A DNA stretch of 64,000 bases from contig NZ_JAPLET010000026.1 of assembly GCF_026391055.1 (NCBI RefSeq), forward strand, positions 868,001-932,000, in the 5' to 3' direction. The position numbers were made by a program, and so were the translations under genes. The DNA comes from Spirosoma sp. (lineage in GTDB: Bacteria; Bacteroidota; Bacteroidia; Cytophagales; Spirosomataceae). Positions 42,766 to 52,982 of this stretch are shown here, piece after piece; positions within the stretch are counted from its first letter, which is position 1, and the number at the start of each line of letters is the position of its first letter. Below the pieces are notes generated by a model. That model was not told the origin of the DNA. It made no database searches and worked only from the letters and a program-made list of their open reading frames with translations.

Positions 42766-43881
42766 TCAGACGTTCGTTGTTTTACTTATTGAATTAATGG
42801 TCTCGATAATAAAGTCGGTCTCATGATCCGTCAACGCCGGGTTGAGGGGCAAACTCAGGCTGTTCTGGTGCAACTGCTCGGCAATTGGCAGGAATAAATG
42901 AGCGTATGCCGCATAAGCCTGCTGATGGTGGGGCGGGATAGGATAATGTATATCCGTTCCAATACCCTGCTCCAGTAGATAAGCCCGGAAATCGTCGCGC
43001 CTGGGATGCTGAATAACAAACAAGTGCCAGGCATCTAGTTCAACCTGATCGGCCGGCGGCAGTACAACGTCCGGGTTGGTAATACCAGTTAGATATCGTT
43101 TTACCAGTTCTTTCCGACGGTTGTTCGCTTCGGTCAGCCCCGGCAGTTTAACCGATAGCACGGCAGCCTGAAGTTCATCCAAACGACTGTTGAATCCCAG
43201 ATAGTCGTTTATGTACTTTTGCCCGGACCCATAGTTTCGCAAGGCACGCAAACGCTCGGCAAGCACACTATCATTTGTTGTAATAGCCCCGGCATCACCC
43301 AGCGCCCCAAGGTTTTTGGTTGGATAAAAGCTCCAGCCTGCGGCATCGCCCAGATTACCCGCTCTTTGCTGTATCCTGTTACCCTGGTAACTGGCACCAT
43401 GTGCCTGAGCGGCATCTTCGAGCACGTTCAGGCCATATCGTTGAGCCAGCTTATTGATTGCATCCATATCGCAGCAGCGGCCATACAGATGCACGGGCAG
43501 AATTGCCCGGGTATTGGCCGTAATGGCTGCTTCAATACGGAGAGGGTCGAGTAAGTAGGTGCGTGGATCGGGCTCAACAAAAACGGGAGTCAACCCAGCA
43601 TGCGTAATGCTGAGTACCGAAGCAATGTAGGCGTTCGATGCAACGATGACCTCACTTTTAGCCGGAAAAGCCCATGCGTTCAACACTAATGTCAAAGCCT
43701 CCAGCCCATTGGCAACGCCTACACAATGCCTGGTCTGGCAATAGGCTGCAAACTCACTTTCAAACGCTTCGACTTCCTGTCCTAGCACATACCAGCCCGA
43801 TTTCGTGACCCGTCCAACGGCTGAGGTAATACTCTGTTGATAAGGTTCGTTAATACGTTTTAAGTCCAGAAACGGAATCAT
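42766..43881 (-). CDS. DegT/DnrJ/EryC1/StrS sugar aminotransferase (FdtB/QdtB-like)
   Basis: 371 residues. The PLP-lysine lies in [18 protein letters not shown], preceded by [15 protein letters not shown] (the Asp/Gln motif). The N-terminus [17 protein letters not shown] is typical of 3-keto-sugar aminotransferases. Its start overlaps the FdtA-like isomerase gene by 4 bp (ATGA). Together they should make dTDP-3-amino-3,6-dideoxyhexose from dTDP-4-keto-6-deoxyglucose, used in surface glycans. Confidence 0.93.
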   Translation of the reverse strand: MIPFLDLKRINEPYQQSITSAVGRVTKSGWYVLGQEVEAFESEFAAYCQTRHCVGVANGLEALTLVLNAWAFPAKSEVIVASNAYIASVLSITHAGLTPVFVEPDPRTYLLDPLRIEAAITANTRAILPVHLYGRCCDMDAINKLAQRYGLNVLEDAAQAHGASYQGNRIQQRAGNLGDAAGWSFYPTKNLGALGDAGAITTNDSVLAERLRALRNYGSGQKYINDYLGFNSRLDELQAAVLSVKLPGLTEANNRRKELVKRYLTGITNPDVVLPPADQVELDAWHLFVIQHPRRDDFRAYLLEQGIGTDIHYPIPPHHQQAYAAYAHLFLPIAEQLHQNSLSLPLNPALTDHETDFIIETINSISKTTNV

Positions 43882-44285
43882 TCAGAAGCAGCCATAAGTA
43901 GACTATTCTCCATTTGGCCGTTCAGATAAGGCTCGTAAATGTAATCGTCTTTATCGTACAACTCATTTGAAACGACCAGTAGAATAGCATCGTCGGAGAA
44001 CTCATCCATGCTATGCCAGTCTTTAGGTTCGAGAACCAGACATTGGCGTGGAGTAGCCAGGCGAATCACCTCCTCCTTTGCGCCATCGTTGTTATAAACC
44101 CGGCAGCTACCTCTCAGGCAGATAAGTGCATTCCAGGCCTGATGATGTCGATGACCCGCACGAGTGCCACTGCCAGCTTCGTAAATGTAAAAGACGCGTT
44201 GAATTACGCCAGGAATAATTTTTTCAAAAACGGTTAAGTTTCCCGTATCGGATTCGTATGTTGTTAATTCGTAAAGTTTGGCCAT
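43878..44285 (-). CDS. FdtA/QdtA-like dTDP-sugar 3,4-ketoisomerase
   Basis: 135 residues from ATG at 44285 (the track's TTG lies two codons upstream). A single cupin with [30 protein letters not shown] and the C-terminal [35 protein letters not shown], the signature of the FdtA/QdtA family. It isomerises dTDP-4-keto-6-deoxyglucose to the 3-keto sugar used by the downstream aminotransferase. It is the first gene of the cassette. Confidence 0.92.
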   Translation of the reverse strand: MAKLYELTTYESDTGNLTVFEKIIPGVIQRVFYIYEAGSGTRAGHRHHQAWNALICLRGSCRVYNNDGAKEEVIRLATPRQCLVLEPKDWHSMDEFSDDAILLVVSNELYDKDDYIYEPYLNGQMENSLLMAASE

Positions 44286-44465
44286 CCGCAAAACTGGTTT
44301 GACTAATGAAGTAGCTGATTTATATTGGCGGTTCTAAAATTATTAAAAACGAATTGAACAGTATGCCACAATTAATTCACTAAGCATAAATACTTACAAA
44401 TCTATGTAAAGTTAAACTTATATGATATATGTACCCATTTTTAATCCCTTTTTGTCTATAAAATC

Positions 44466-45110
44466 ATGATAAAGAATAGATTCTTCTTAACCGGATTGTT
44501 CTTACTGAGTCTAATCGTCCTCTATTATACCTTCTTCGACGGTGGTAATATTACTTCATCCAGTAGTATAGGTGAGGTCATTGACCCGGCTACCTACCGC
44601 CAGCAAGTAGACGTGAAACGCACTGAAAAAGACAAGTTTATGCGAACCAGTACTGAGTCGCCATTCACGGATAAGTCGTCTTTTAAAGGACTCACCTATT
44701 TTGCCCCTGACCCGTCTTACCGGGTTACGGCCCGACTTGAACCTTTTGCCGACAAGACCCAGAAGCTGGTCGTTAGCATGAGCGATGGCAGCGAAGAAGT
44801 GTACGAAAAATTTGCCCATGCCGTTTTCAGTCTGGATGGCGAAGCACACCGACTGTTGATCGTTAAGCAGGAAAATACATACTCCATTCTCTTTCGGGAT
44901 GCGACTTCGGGCAAAGAGACATACGGGGGCGGACGCTATCTGGAACTCGATCCTGCCACGCTCACCGATACGCGCACCACGCTGGACTTTAACACGGCTT
45001 ATAACCCCTATTGCGCCTATAATCCCGGCTACGCCTGTCCACTACCCCCAGCAGAAAACACCCTGAAAGTGGCGGTAAAGGCTGGCGAAAAATACATTCC
45101 CCACGAGTAG
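44466..45110 (+). CDS. DUF1684-domain protein, membrane anchored or secreted
   Basis: 214 residues. An N-terminal hydrophobic segment (FFLTGLFLLSLIVLYYTFFDG) is followed by the DUF1684 core: VDVKRTEKDKFMRTSTESPF, FKGLTYFAPDPSYRVTARLE and the diagnostic C-terminal LDFNTAYNPYCAYNPGYACPLPPAEN with its two Cys residues. Function of the family is unknown. The gene lies 103 bp upstream of pheT, in its own transcription unit judging by the pheT promoter. Confidence 0.93.
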   Translation: MIKNRFFLTGLFLLSLIVLYYTFFDGGNITSSSSIGEVIDPATYRQQVDVKRTEKDKFMRTSTESPFTDKSSFKGLTYFAPDPSYRVTARLEPFADKTQKLVVSMSDGSEEVYEKFAHAVFSLDGEAHRLLIVKQENTYSILFRDATSGKETYGGGRYLELDPATLTDTRTTLDFNTAYNPYCAYNPGYACPLPPAENTLKVAVKAGEKYIPHE

Positions 45111-45180
45111 CCAACCTGAACCCTGTCAGTTTTTTGGTGTCAATTACCTGAATGAGCAAGTAGCCAATCAAGCAAATGGC

Positions 45181-45188
45181 TAACTTTG
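45181..45188 (+). promoter_or_regulatory. candidate -7 box TAACTTTG for pheT
   Basis: Exact TAnnTTTG match 26 bp upstream of the pheT ATG. A -33 TTG is not obvious. Confidence 0.5.
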
Positions 45189-45213
45189 CAGTAATTATCT
45201 GCTTTGCCGCTGT

Positions 45214-47658
45214 ATGGAAGTTTCCTATAAATGGTTACAAGAGTTCATTGAATTACCCGAGTCACCCGAAGAAGTCGGTAAAATTTTAACCGCAACGGGA
45301 CTTGAAGTCGAAGGAATAGAAAAGATAGATGCTGTACCCGGTGGACTGTCGGGCGTAGTTATTGGCCAGGTACTGACCTGTTCTAAACATCCCGATGCCG
45401 ATAAACTGAGCCTGACTACGGTTGATGTTGGAGCCGAACAGCCCTTACCTATTGTGTGCGGTGCACCCAATGTGGCAGCTGGTCAGAAAGTGATTGTCGC
45501 ACTGGTGGGGGCTACACTTTATCCAAGCGCCGGCGAACCCTTTCAGATTAAGAAAGCCAAAATTCGGGGCGCAGCCTCCGAAGGGATGATCTGTGCCGAA
45601 GACGAAATTGGCCTGGGCACATCCCACGCAGGTATTATTGTGCTGGACCCGGACGGTCCGGCGTCCCAGCTGCCAAACGGGACACCCGCAGCCCGTTATT
45701 TCAACCTCGAATCAGATTATCAAATCGCCATTGGGTTAACGCCTAACCGAATCGATGCCGCGTCTCACTACGGTACAGCGCGCGATCTGAAAGCCGTACT
45801 CAAACGGCCCCTTCGCCTGCCCTCCGTAGACGCCTTCGCCGTAGCTGGCACAGACCTGACGCTCGATGTACATGTGGAAGATACGACAGCCTGCCCGCGG
45901 TACGCCGGGGTTACGTTAAGTGGCCTGACCGTTGGCGAATCGCCCGACTGGCTGAAACAACGGTTACTTAGTATTGGCCTCAACCCCATCAACAACGTCG
46001 TCGACGTAACCAATTACGTTTGTCATGACCTTGGTCAGCCCCTCCATGCGTTCGATGCCGCCAGGATTGCAGGCGGTAAGGTCATCGTGAAAACATTACC
46101 GGAGGGTACGCCTTTTATAACCCTGGATGGTGTGGAAAGGAAACTGACGGCTACCGATCTGATGATCTGCGATGCTGAAAAGCCGATGTGTATCGCTGGT
46201 GTTTTTGGCGGTCAGTATTCGGGTGTATCGGCCCAAACGACCAGCATCTTCCTGGAATCTGCTTATTTCTCACCAACGTCTGTTCGTAAAACGGCCCAGC
46301 ACCACGGGTTGAAAACAGATGCCTCGTTCCGGTTCGAGCGTGGCATTGACCCCAACATAACGGTATTTGCTCTGAAACGCGCTGCCCTGCTCATTCAGCA
46401 AGTGGCCGGTGGAACGGTTAGTTCAGCTGTTACCGATATTTACCCAGACCCGATCGAGTCATTCCGGGTGCCGGTGCGTTACCGTAACATCGATCGACTG
46501 ATTGGCATCAAAATCGACCACTCTGAGATTCATCGGATATTGGAAGCACTGGACATTCAGGCCGAAGAAAAGACCGATGCAGGTTTTCTGGCCATTGTGC
46601 CTCCCTACCGCGTCGATGTAACGCGTGAGGCCGATGTTGTTGAAGAAATACTTCGAATCTATGGGCTTGATAACGTTCCCCTGTCGGTAAACCTGGCGGC
46701 TGATTCGTTATCGGAATTCCCCAAAACAGACCCTGATCAATGGCAAAGCCGGGTTGGCCAGCTGCTGGCGGCCAATGGCTTTTACGAAATCCTGACCCTA
46801 TCACTAACCCGTCCGGCCTATAATGATGCCATCCGGTCGTCATTGCCCGGCGAGGACGTAACGCTGCTCAATCCCCTTAGCGAGGAGCTGTCTGTTATGC
46901 GGCAAACGCTGCTGTTCTCGGCGCTCGAAACGCTGTTGTATAACCAGAACCGACGGCAGAAAGACTTGAAGACATTCGAATTTGGCAAGGTTTATCATAA
47001 AGTAAAACTTGACGATTCGACTACGAAATACGTTGAACGGATACGGATGAGCCTGGCTATTCTCGGCAACCAGCAACCCGAAAACTGGCTTCAGAAAGCA
47101 CAACCGGTGGCGTTTCATGACCTGGCTACGGCTGTTCAGCGGATACTAAACCTATTCCGGGTCAAAGCTTACGAAACCCAACCCGCCGACACTACCCTTT
47201 TCCAGTATGGCGTGACGTATGTTGTCAATAAAAAACCACTTGTTAGCCTGGGGTTAGTAAACCCCAAACTGACGAAGCTGGTAGATCTGAAACAGCCTGT
47301 GTTTTACGCCGACTTCGATTGGCAGGCTCTGCTCAAACTAGCAACGACCAAAGTACGCTACGAGGAGGTTTCCAAATTTCCCGAAGTTCGTCGTGACCTG
47401 TCGCTGGTACTTGATCAGGCCATTTCGTTCGAGCAGATCAGTAAGCTGGCCCGACAAACGGAACGGAAATTATTACGGTCTGTGAATGTGTTTGATGTGT
47501 ATGAAGGAGAGAATCTGGGTGCTGGCAAAAAAGCCTATTCAGTCAGTTTCATGCTTCAGGATACCACCCAGACCCTTACGGAAGCAACAATTGATAAAAC
47601 AATGCAACGGCTCATGACGGCTTTTGAGCAGGAGTTAGGGGCAGTAATCAGAAAATAA
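45214..47658 (+). CDS. pheT: phenylalanyl-tRNA synthetase beta subunit
   Basis: 814 residues, the bacterial norm. The order is an N-terminal MEVSYKWLQEFIELPESPEEV, a tRNA-binding OB fold (about 40-155, VIGQVLTCSKHPDADKLSLTTVDVG), a B3/B4 editing domain (GLNPINNVVDVTNYVCHDLGQPLHAFD), B5, the synthetase-like core and a C-terminal FDX-ACB domain (EVRRDLSLVLDQAISFEQI). It charges tRNA-Phe with the PheS subunit, not in the window. A small coiled-coil gene, zapA and rny follow on the same strand. Confidence 0.97.
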   Translation: MEVSYKWLQEFIELPESPEEVGKILTATGLEVEGIEKIDAVPGGLSGVVIGQVLTCSKHPDADKLSLTTVDVGAEQPLPIVCGAPNVAAGQKVIVALVGATLYPSAGEPFQIKKAKIRGAASEGMICAEDEIGLGTSHAGIIVLDPDGPASQLPNGTPAARYFNLESDYQIAIGLTPNRIDAASHYGTARDLKAVLKRPLRLPSVDAFAVAGTDLTLDVHVEDTTACPRYAGVTLSGLTVGESPDWLKQRLLSIGLNPINNVVDVTNYVCHDLGQPLHAFDAARIAGGKVIVKTLPEGTPFITLDGVERKLTATDLMICDAEKPMCIAGVFGGQYSGVSAQTTSIFLESAYFSPTSVRKTAQHHGLKTDASFRFERGIDPNITVFALKRAALLIQQVAGGTVSSAVTDIYPDPIESFRVPVRYRNIDRLIGIKIDHSEIHRILEALDIQAEEKTDAGFLAIVPPYRVDVTREADVVEEILRIYGLDNVPLSVNLAADSLSEFPKTDPDQWQSRVGQLLAANGFYEILTLSLTRPAYNDAIRSSLPGEDVTLLNPLSEELSVMRQTLLFSALETLLYNQNRRQKDLKTFEFGKVYHKVKLDDSTTKYVERIRMSLAILGNQQPENWLQKAQPVAFHDLATAVQRILNLFRVKAYETQPADTTLFQYGVTYVVNKKPLVSLGLVNPKLTKLVDLKQPVFYADFDWQALLKLATTKVRYEEVSKFPEVRRDLSLVLDQAISFEQISKLARQTERKLLRSVNVFDVYEGENLGAGKKAYSVSFMLQDTTQTLTEATIDKTMQRLMTAFEQELGAVIRK

Positions 47659-47661
47659 TAG

Positions 47662-47724
47662 TGGAGTGGTTAATTAGTCAACTAGTTTCAACCAGTTAAC
47701 CATTTCACTAATTAATCAATTACT
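47662..47724. repeat. short inverted-repeat spacer after pheT
   Basis: AGTGGTTAATTAGT-type sequence near 47665 is mirrored by ACTAATTAAT near 47706, and GGTTAA is mirrored by TTAACC inside. Imperfect, but of the same style as the other intergenic palindromes. Confidence 0.4.
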
Positions 47725-47731
47725 TTATACT

Positions 47732-48070
47732 GTGGTTAGCGAACATCAAATTATTGCACTGGTCGAGCGTTTTGAGCATAAACTCAAAAAGCTTAGGGAA
47801 GAGTATGTTGATGCGCAGAAGCAGGTCGAACAACTGGAACTGGAGAATGCAACCCTTCAGGAAAGTTTGAAAGAACAACAGGATTTGGTCAGGCAACTGC
47901 GGAAAAAACCTGTTAATTCGGAAAAAAATACACCAAAGTCGAAAGATGTTGGTATAATTGTAAAAGACAATCTGTCTGAGACAGATACGAATGCTGAATT
48001 AAAACGACAACTCGACGAGTATATCCGGGAACTGGAACGGTGCATTGCTCATTTGAGTAGTTTGTCATAA
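47732..48070 (+). CDS. small coiled-coil protein upstream of zapA
   Basis: 112 residues from a GTG start. Residues about 5-65 form a continuous coiled coil (LVERFEHKLKKLREEYVDAQKQVEQLELENATLQESL), a Lys/Ser/Asn-rich linker follows, then a second helix (AELKRQLDEYIRELERCIAHLSSL). A protein of this shape often precedes zapA in Bacteroidota and may join the division machinery like ZapB, but sequence similarity to ZapB is not evident. The gene lies 48 bp before zapA and is very probably co-transcribed. Confidence 0.75.
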   Translation: MVSEHQIIALVERFEHKLKKLREEYVDAQKQVEQLELENATLQESLKEQQDLVRQLRKKPVNSEKNTPKSKDVGIIVKDNLSETDTNAELKRQLDEYIRELERCIAHLSSLS

Positions 48071-48118
48071 ACCCAAATTGGCTCCGGGGGGAACGCCCTA
48101 TCTGAGCCGACTGCAGCG

Positions 48119-48406
48119 ATGGAAGAACTGCCAATTCGCGTAAAAATTGCCGACCGATTCTACAAATTAGCCGTAGAGCCGGACTCGGAAGCTATAGTAC
48201 GCGAAGCCGCCAAGCTGATTCAGGAAGAACTGAAGCAATACCGGGAAAAAGGGCTTACTGATACGCAGGAGGCCCTGGCAATGATAGCCTTCGACTGCTT
48301 GGTCACCAAGCTCAGAGGAGAAAGACAAATGCAGCGATTACAACAAATGGTGTTTGACAAAATAACTCAATTAGACCAGGTTATCACGCCGGTCGTCACG
48401 ACATAA
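48119..48406 (+). CDS. zapA: cell-division protein ZapA
   Basis: 95 residues of the ZapA family: LPIRVKIADRFYKLAVEPDSEAIVREAAKLIQEEL at the N-terminus, then a long helix with EALAMIAFDCLVTKLRGERQMQRLQQM. ZapA binds FtsZ and bundles protofilaments at the division ring. It is placed between a coiled-coil gene and rny. No 6S-like RNA is visible in the 103-bp gap to rny. Confidence 0.9.
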   Translation: MEELPIRVKIADRFYKLAVEPDSEAIVREAAKLIQEELKQYREKGLTDTQEALAMIAFDCLVTKLRGERQMQRLQQMVFDKITQLDQVITPVVTT

Positions 48407-48509
48407 ACAACGGCGGGATTACATCCCACAATACCCAGAGTAAGCGTTCAGGGCACTCGTATCGCAGCAGATTGATGGTTTATTTGTTCAATCCTAACGA
48501 TATAGTCCA

Positions 48510-50120
48510 ATGGACATTCCAATTTGGTTAACGATTCTTGCCGCCCTTGCAGGGGGTGGTATTGGCATATTAATTGGTCGCCAAACCATGGCGGGCGTTC
48601 GCGCGAAGCATGAGAAAGATGCAGAAGAAAAAGCAGCAGCTATTTTGAAAAATGCTGAATTACAGGCCGAAACGATAAAAAAAGATCGGATACTGGAAGC
48701 AAAAGAAAAATACCTGAAGCTGAAAACGGAATTTGAGGAAACAACCAATCAGAAGCGAAATCTACTTCTTCAGAACGAAACCAAACTCAAGCAGCGCGAA
48801 CAACAACTTGCACAACAGGCCGATCAGCAGCGCACCCGTGAAGGTGAGCTGAACCAGCAGCGCAATGAACTTGGGCAGCAAAAAAACACGCTCGCGCAAC
48901 AGATTGAGGCTCTCAACAAACGCCGTGAAGACGTTGACCGCCGGCAGCAGGAAGCCGACCGTATGCTCGCTGATCAGGTGTCTCAGCTCGAAAAAATTGC
49001 GGGTCTGTCTGCTGAGCAGGCACGTGAGCAACTCATAGAAACGCTGAAAGCCGAGGCCGAAACACGGGCTTCCTCCTACATCAAAAATATTATTGAAGAA
49101 GCTAAGCTGACCGCTACCAAAGAAGCGAAAAAGGTGGTTATCGAAACCATCCAGCGAACGGCTACCGAGCACGCCATTGAAAACTGTGTGTCTGTTTTCA
49201 ACATCGAATCAGATGATGTAAAGGGCAAAGTTATTGGACGGGAAGGCCGTAATATTCGTGCTCTCGAAGCTGCAACCGGCGTCGAAATTATCGTCGATGA
49301 TACCCCAGAAGCCATTATCATTTCGGGCTTCGATCCGGTTCGGCGCGAGATTGCCCGGCTCTCCCTGCACCGGCTGGTACAGGACGGCCGTATCCACCCC
49401 GCCCGGATTGAAGAGATCGTTGCTAAAACCCGCAAAAATATTGAAGACGAAATTGTTGAGATCGGCGAACGGACTGTCATCGACCTCGGCATTCACGGTC
49501 TTCACCCCGAACTGATCAAGATGGTTGGCCGGATGCGCTTCCGGTCGAGTTACGGGCAAAACCTGCTCCAGCACTCCCGCGAAGTAGCCAAACTGTGCGC
49601 AACCATGGCGGCTGAACTGGGCCTGAATGCCAAGCTCGCCAAGCGGGCTGGACTGCTTCACGACATTGGCAAAGTGTGGCCTGAAGAAGCCGAACTGCCC
49701 CACGCTATACTGGGCATGGAGCTTGCCAAGAAATACAAGGAGAATCCAGAAGTTATCAATGCTATCGGTGCTCACCACGACGAGATCGAGATGACGAGTA
49801 TGATTTCGCCGATTGTGCAGGTTTGCGACGCCGTATCAGGCTCACGGCCGGGTGCCCGTCGTGAGATGATGGAGTCGTATATCAAACGGCTCAAGGAGCT
49901 GGAAGAACTGGCCGGAAATTTTCCGGGCGTAACCAAGTGCTACGCCATTCAGGCCGGTCGCGAGTTGCGGATTATGGTCGATGCCGATCATGTTTCCGAT
50001 GAGCGTGCCGGTATTCTATCGTACGAAATTTCGCAAAAAATAGAGAAAGAAATGCAGTATCCCGGTCAGATCAAAGTAACGGTCATTCGGGAAATGCGGG
50101 CAGTAGCTTACGCGAAGTAA
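48510..50120 (+). CDS. rny: ribonuclease Y
   Basis: 536 residues with the complete architecture: N-terminal transmembrane helix ([21 protein letters not shown]), long Gln/Glu/Lys coiled coil (about 30-190), KH domain ([30 protein letters not shown], about 230-290) and HD domain ([21 protein letters not shown] with [11 protein letters not shown], about 350-450). It is a membrane-attached endoribonuclease initiating mRNA decay. Start at ATG 48510; slightly longer than the typical 520. Confidence 0.97.
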   Translation: MDIPIWLTILAALAGGGIGILIGRQTMAGVRAKHEKDAEEKAAAILKNAELQAETIKKDRILEAKEKYLKLKTEFEETTNQKRNLLLQNETKLKQREQQLAQQADQQRTREGELNQQRNELGQQKNTLAQQIEALNKRREDVDRRQQEADRMLADQVSQLEKIAGLSAEQAREQLIETLKAEAETRASSYIKNIIEEAKLTATKEAKKVVIETIQRTATEHAIENCVSVFNIESDDVKGKVIGREGRNIRALEAATGVEIIVDDTPEAIIISGFDPVRREIARLSLHRLVQDGRIHPARIEEIVAKTRKNIEDEIVEIGERTVIDLGIHGLHPELIKMVGRMRFRSSYGQNLLQHSREVAKLCATMAAELGLNAKLAKRAGLLHDIGKVWPEEAELPHAILGMELAKKYKENPEVINAIGAHHDEIEMTSMISPIVQVCDAVSGSRPGARREMMESYIKRLKELEELAGNFPGVTKCYAIQAGRELRIMVDADHVSDERAGILSYEISQKIEKEMQYPGQIKVTVIREMRAVAYAK

Positions 50121-50127
50121 ACGTCAA

Positions 50128-50199
50128 TGGTTAATGAGAAATGGACAATGTATACTGGACGGAGTTAGCCAGTATACATTGTCCATTTCTCATTAACCA
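50128..50199. repeat. 31-bp perfect intergenic palindrome after rny
   Basis: Arms 50128-50158 and 50169-50199 are perfect complements (begins TGGTTAATGAGAAATGGAC) with a 10-nt loop. It follows rny by 7 bp and precedes the DUF4230 gene by 25 bp. It lacks a T tract, so it is a strong hairpin but not a classical terminator. Confidence 0.88.
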
Positions 50200-50224
50200 G
50201 TATTCATTATACATTTAGCTCATT

Positions 50225-50890
50225 ATGGATTTCCTAACCACCGTTTTATTGCTGCTCGTTGGTGCAGGCGGGGGCGTTGCCCTGGCAAATGCATTGCGTA
50301 GGCGTACGGGCATCACAAATATTCGAACAGACTCGGTCATTCTGCTGGAACGGATTGAGAAAGTATTCAAGGTGGTTATGGCCGAAGGGTACTTCTCGGA
50401 AATTTACAACTACCAGGATCAGAAGAAAATTTTATATCTCCTCAATGACCCCAAAAAAGCGATGGTCATTGCCCGATCCAAAGTGCTGGTTGGTTTCGAC
50501 TTTGCAAAAGTCCGGTTCAGGGCACCCGATAATGGAGACAAAAAGCTGATCATCGAGTCATTTCCCGAACCAGAAGTCTTGTCTATCGATACTGATTACA
50601 AGTTTTACGACATACAGGCCGGCATTTTGAACCACTTTAGTGGTGACGATTATACGCAGATTCTTGACGAAGCCAAACGAGCCATGAACGAACGGGCTAT
50701 GCAGAGCGATCTGCCTAAAATTGCCAATAACCAGATTCAGTACATGATGTATCAACTGGCGAGTTCAATGGGTTGGCAGCTCCAGTTACCCGAAGCCGAT
50801 CAGCAAAAGCTGGAAGCCCTCAAGGCGCAGGCAGAAGCCGAGGCACAGCCAACAAAATGGCTGAACGCAGGCAATCAGTCCGAAAGCTAA
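50225..50890 (+). CDS. DUF4230-domain protein
   Basis: 221 residues. N-terminal transmembrane helix (FLTTVLLLLVGAGGGVALANAL), then the DUF4230 core: TDSVILLERIEKVFKVVMAEGYFSEIYNYQD, KKAMVIARSKVLVGFDFAKV, FPEPEVLSIDTDYKFYDIQ. The tail is a helix ending in disordered Ala/Gln/Glu-rich sequence. The family is of unknown function and widespread in Bacteroidota and Firmicutes. It follows rny on the same strand but behind a large palindrome. Confidence 0.88.
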   Translation: MDFLTTVLLLLVGAGGGVALANALRRRTGITNIRTDSVILLERIEKVFKVVMAEGYFSEIYNYQDQKKILYLLNDPKKAMVIARSKVLVGFDFAKVRFRAPDNGDKKLIIESFPEPEVLSIDTDYKFYDIQAGILNHFSGDDYTQILDEAKRAMNERAMQSDLPKIANNQIQYMMYQLASSMGWQLQLPEADQQKLEALKAQAEAEAQPTKWLNAGNQSES

Positions 50891-50946
50891 ACGTTTTCTA
50901 ACGGACTCATTACCTTTCTGGTTACGTCAGAAACTATTTATCCGTT

Positions 50947-52968
50947 ATGCGAATCGGCTACCTGCTTCTGTTTTTTCTTCCCTGTTTCGTCAGCGCCCAG
51001 GACAGTACCGACGGGGGACTTTTCTGTCGGATGGGCAAGGTTCGTTATTTTGGACAGTCGGCCGCCAACCCGAAGGCAAGGCTGGCTTATCCGGGCGATG
51101 CCTCCATCGATGTTACGTATTACGGCCTCGACATGCGACTGACTACGTCACCAAACACGCTGCGGGCCGCCACCACAATTACGCTTAAAAGTACGGTGGC
51201 CTCGCTCGGCAGTTTCTACCTCGACCTGAACTCAACAACGGCAACCACCGGAGAGGGTCTTCGAGTCGATTCCGTAAAAGCAGGCAGTCGAACGCTACCC
51301 TTTCAGCACGACCAGAATAAACTGACCATCACTCCTCCGCAGCCGCTCACCATTGGTCAGGTGCTTACCTTAACAGTGTTTTATCAGGGTATTCCAAACA
51401 GTACGACCAATGGTAGTTTCAAGTTCGATAAACACGAAAGCACAGCTGATCCCGTCATATGGAGTTTGAGTGAACCTTATGGCGCTTCGGACTGGTTCCC
51501 CTGCCGGGATACACCAGCCGATAAAGCCGACTCGTCGTCGGTGCGTATTACCGCTCCGGCTCAGCTCGTTTCTGTTTCAAATGGCGCACTCGTCAGCACA
51601 ACGTCGAATACTGACGGTACCAAAACGTATCTGTGGCGCAACAGTTACCCTATTGCCCAATATCTGATCTCGATAGCCGTCTCCAATTATAGTGAATACA
51701 ACACACCCGTCACATATGGCAGCCAGACCATGCCTGTTACGCACTACATCTACCCCGAAAACCTGGTTCAGGTTCAGGCTAGCCTCGACCGGACGCCGGG
51801 CATGATTCAGCTGTTCTCGAACCGGTTTGGCCCTTACCCGTTTTTACGCGAGAAATACGGTCATGCTCAGTTTGCGCGTAACAATGGCGGGATGGAGCAT
51901 CAGACGATTTCGTCGATGGGCATATCCTCATTGACACCAACGGTCATTGCTCATGAACTGGGCCATCAGTGGTTCGGCGATAAAATTACCTGCCGCGACT
52001 GGCAGAATATCTGGCTCAACGAAGGGTTTGCCTCTTATACCGAAGCGATCTATACCGAATCCGTAAGCGGGCTGGCTGGTTATCAGAACTACATGAACAA
52101 TTTCATGAGTAGTGCCCGAACGGCCCGAGGCTCCATTTATGTGCAGGACATTTCCAACTTTAACAACATTTTCAGTAGCTCACGGACTTACGCCAAAGGG
52201 GCTGCTGTTCTGCACATGCTGCGGGGTGTTTTGGGCGACAGCACCTTTTCCCGCACCATACGCACGTACGCCGAATCGCCTGTACTGGCCTATAAAACGG
52301 CTGTAACTGAAGATTTCCAGACTGTAGCCGAACAGGTTTCCAGCCGTTCGCTGGATTACTTCTTTAAGGAATGGATTTATGGCGAAGGCTATCCGGTTTA
52401 TAAGGCAACGGTATCGCCGGGAAGTACTGACAAGACGGTAACGGTACGGCTGGAACAACGAAATGCCTTTGCTACTAGTCCAGCTTCCTTTACCATGCCC
52501 GTGCAATTACAGATCAAATCAGCTGCGGGCGATACAACGGTAACGGTTGTCAACGATCGACCCGATCAAACATTTACCCTGCCCGCTAAAGGTACCGTAT
52601 CCGGCCTGGTCGTCGATCCTTCTAACTGGATCTTAAAAACCGTTGAAAGCGTTTCGGTTTCATCCTCTGTTACCCCTTCTACATCGGTAGTAACCGCCCT
52701 TGATGACCCTACGCCGGGCAGCTTCCGTTTATATCCTAACCCAACCACCGAAACCCTATTGGTTGATTTTACGCTGCCTTCTGGTGGGGCCGCCACTATT
52801 TCGCTCATTAATTTGCAGGGACAACGTCTCCAAACAATAACCGACCCATCGCTTACAGCAGGCAAGCATACCAAAAGTCTCTCGCTCCACGGCTTACCTA
52901 CCGGCCGCTATACGGTAATAATTGAGACATTGGATGGACGACAAAGCCGGGTAGTTTTAGTAAACTGA
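50947..52968 (+). CDS. M1-family metallopeptidase with type IX sorting domain
   Basis: 673 residues with a signal peptide (MRIGYLLLFFLPCFVSAQ). The zinc site is VIAHELGHQWFGDK (HELGH at 336-340), with the third ligand Glu in WLNEGFASYTEAIY; the exopeptidase motif is NNGGMEHQT (GAMEN variant). The last 75 residues form a T9SS sorting domain (FRLYPNPTTETLLVDF, LPTGRYTVIIETLDGRQSRVVLVN). It is thus an aminopeptidase N-like enzyme exported to the cell surface. A VOC protein gene follows after 14 bp. Confidence 0.95.
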   Translation: MRIGYLLLFFLPCFVSAQDSTDGGLFCRMGKVRYFGQSAANPKARLAYPGDASIDVTYYGLDMRLTTSPNTLRAATTITLKSTVASLGSFYLDLNSTTATTGEGLRVDSVKAGSRTLPFQHDQNKLTITPPQPLTIGQVLTLTVFYQGIPNSTTNGSFKFDKHESTADPVIWSLSEPYGASDWFPCRDTPADKADSSSVRITAPAQLVSVSNGALVSTTSNTDGTKTYLWRNSYPIAQYLISIAVSNYSEYNTPVTYGSQTMPVTHYIYPENLVQVQASLDRTPGMIQLFSNRFGPYPFLREKYGHAQFARNNGGMEHQTISSMGISSLTPTVIAHELGHQWFGDKITCRDWQNIWLNEGFASYTEAIYTESVSGLAGYQNYMNNFMSSARTARGSIYVQDISNFNNIFSSSRTYAKGAAVLHMLRGVLGDSTFSRTIRTYAESPVLAYKTAVTEDFQTVAEQVSSRSLDYFFKEWIYGEGYPVYKATVSPGSTDKTVTVRLEQRNAFATSPASFTMPVQLQIKSAAGDTTVTVVNDRPDQTFTLPAKGTVSGLVVDPSNWILKTVESVSVSSSVTPSTSVVTALDDPTPGSFRLYPNPTTETLLVDFTLPSGGAATISLINLQGQRLQTITDPSLTAGKHTKSLSLHGLPTGRYTVIIETLDGRQSRVVLVN

Positions 52969-52982
52969 CGACTTTTTAAGTC

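Noticed and set aside
48407-48509. Possible 6S RNA after zapA, as in E. coli
   Set aside because: The gap is only 103 bp, too short for 6S RNA, and I see no long open-bubble hairpin.
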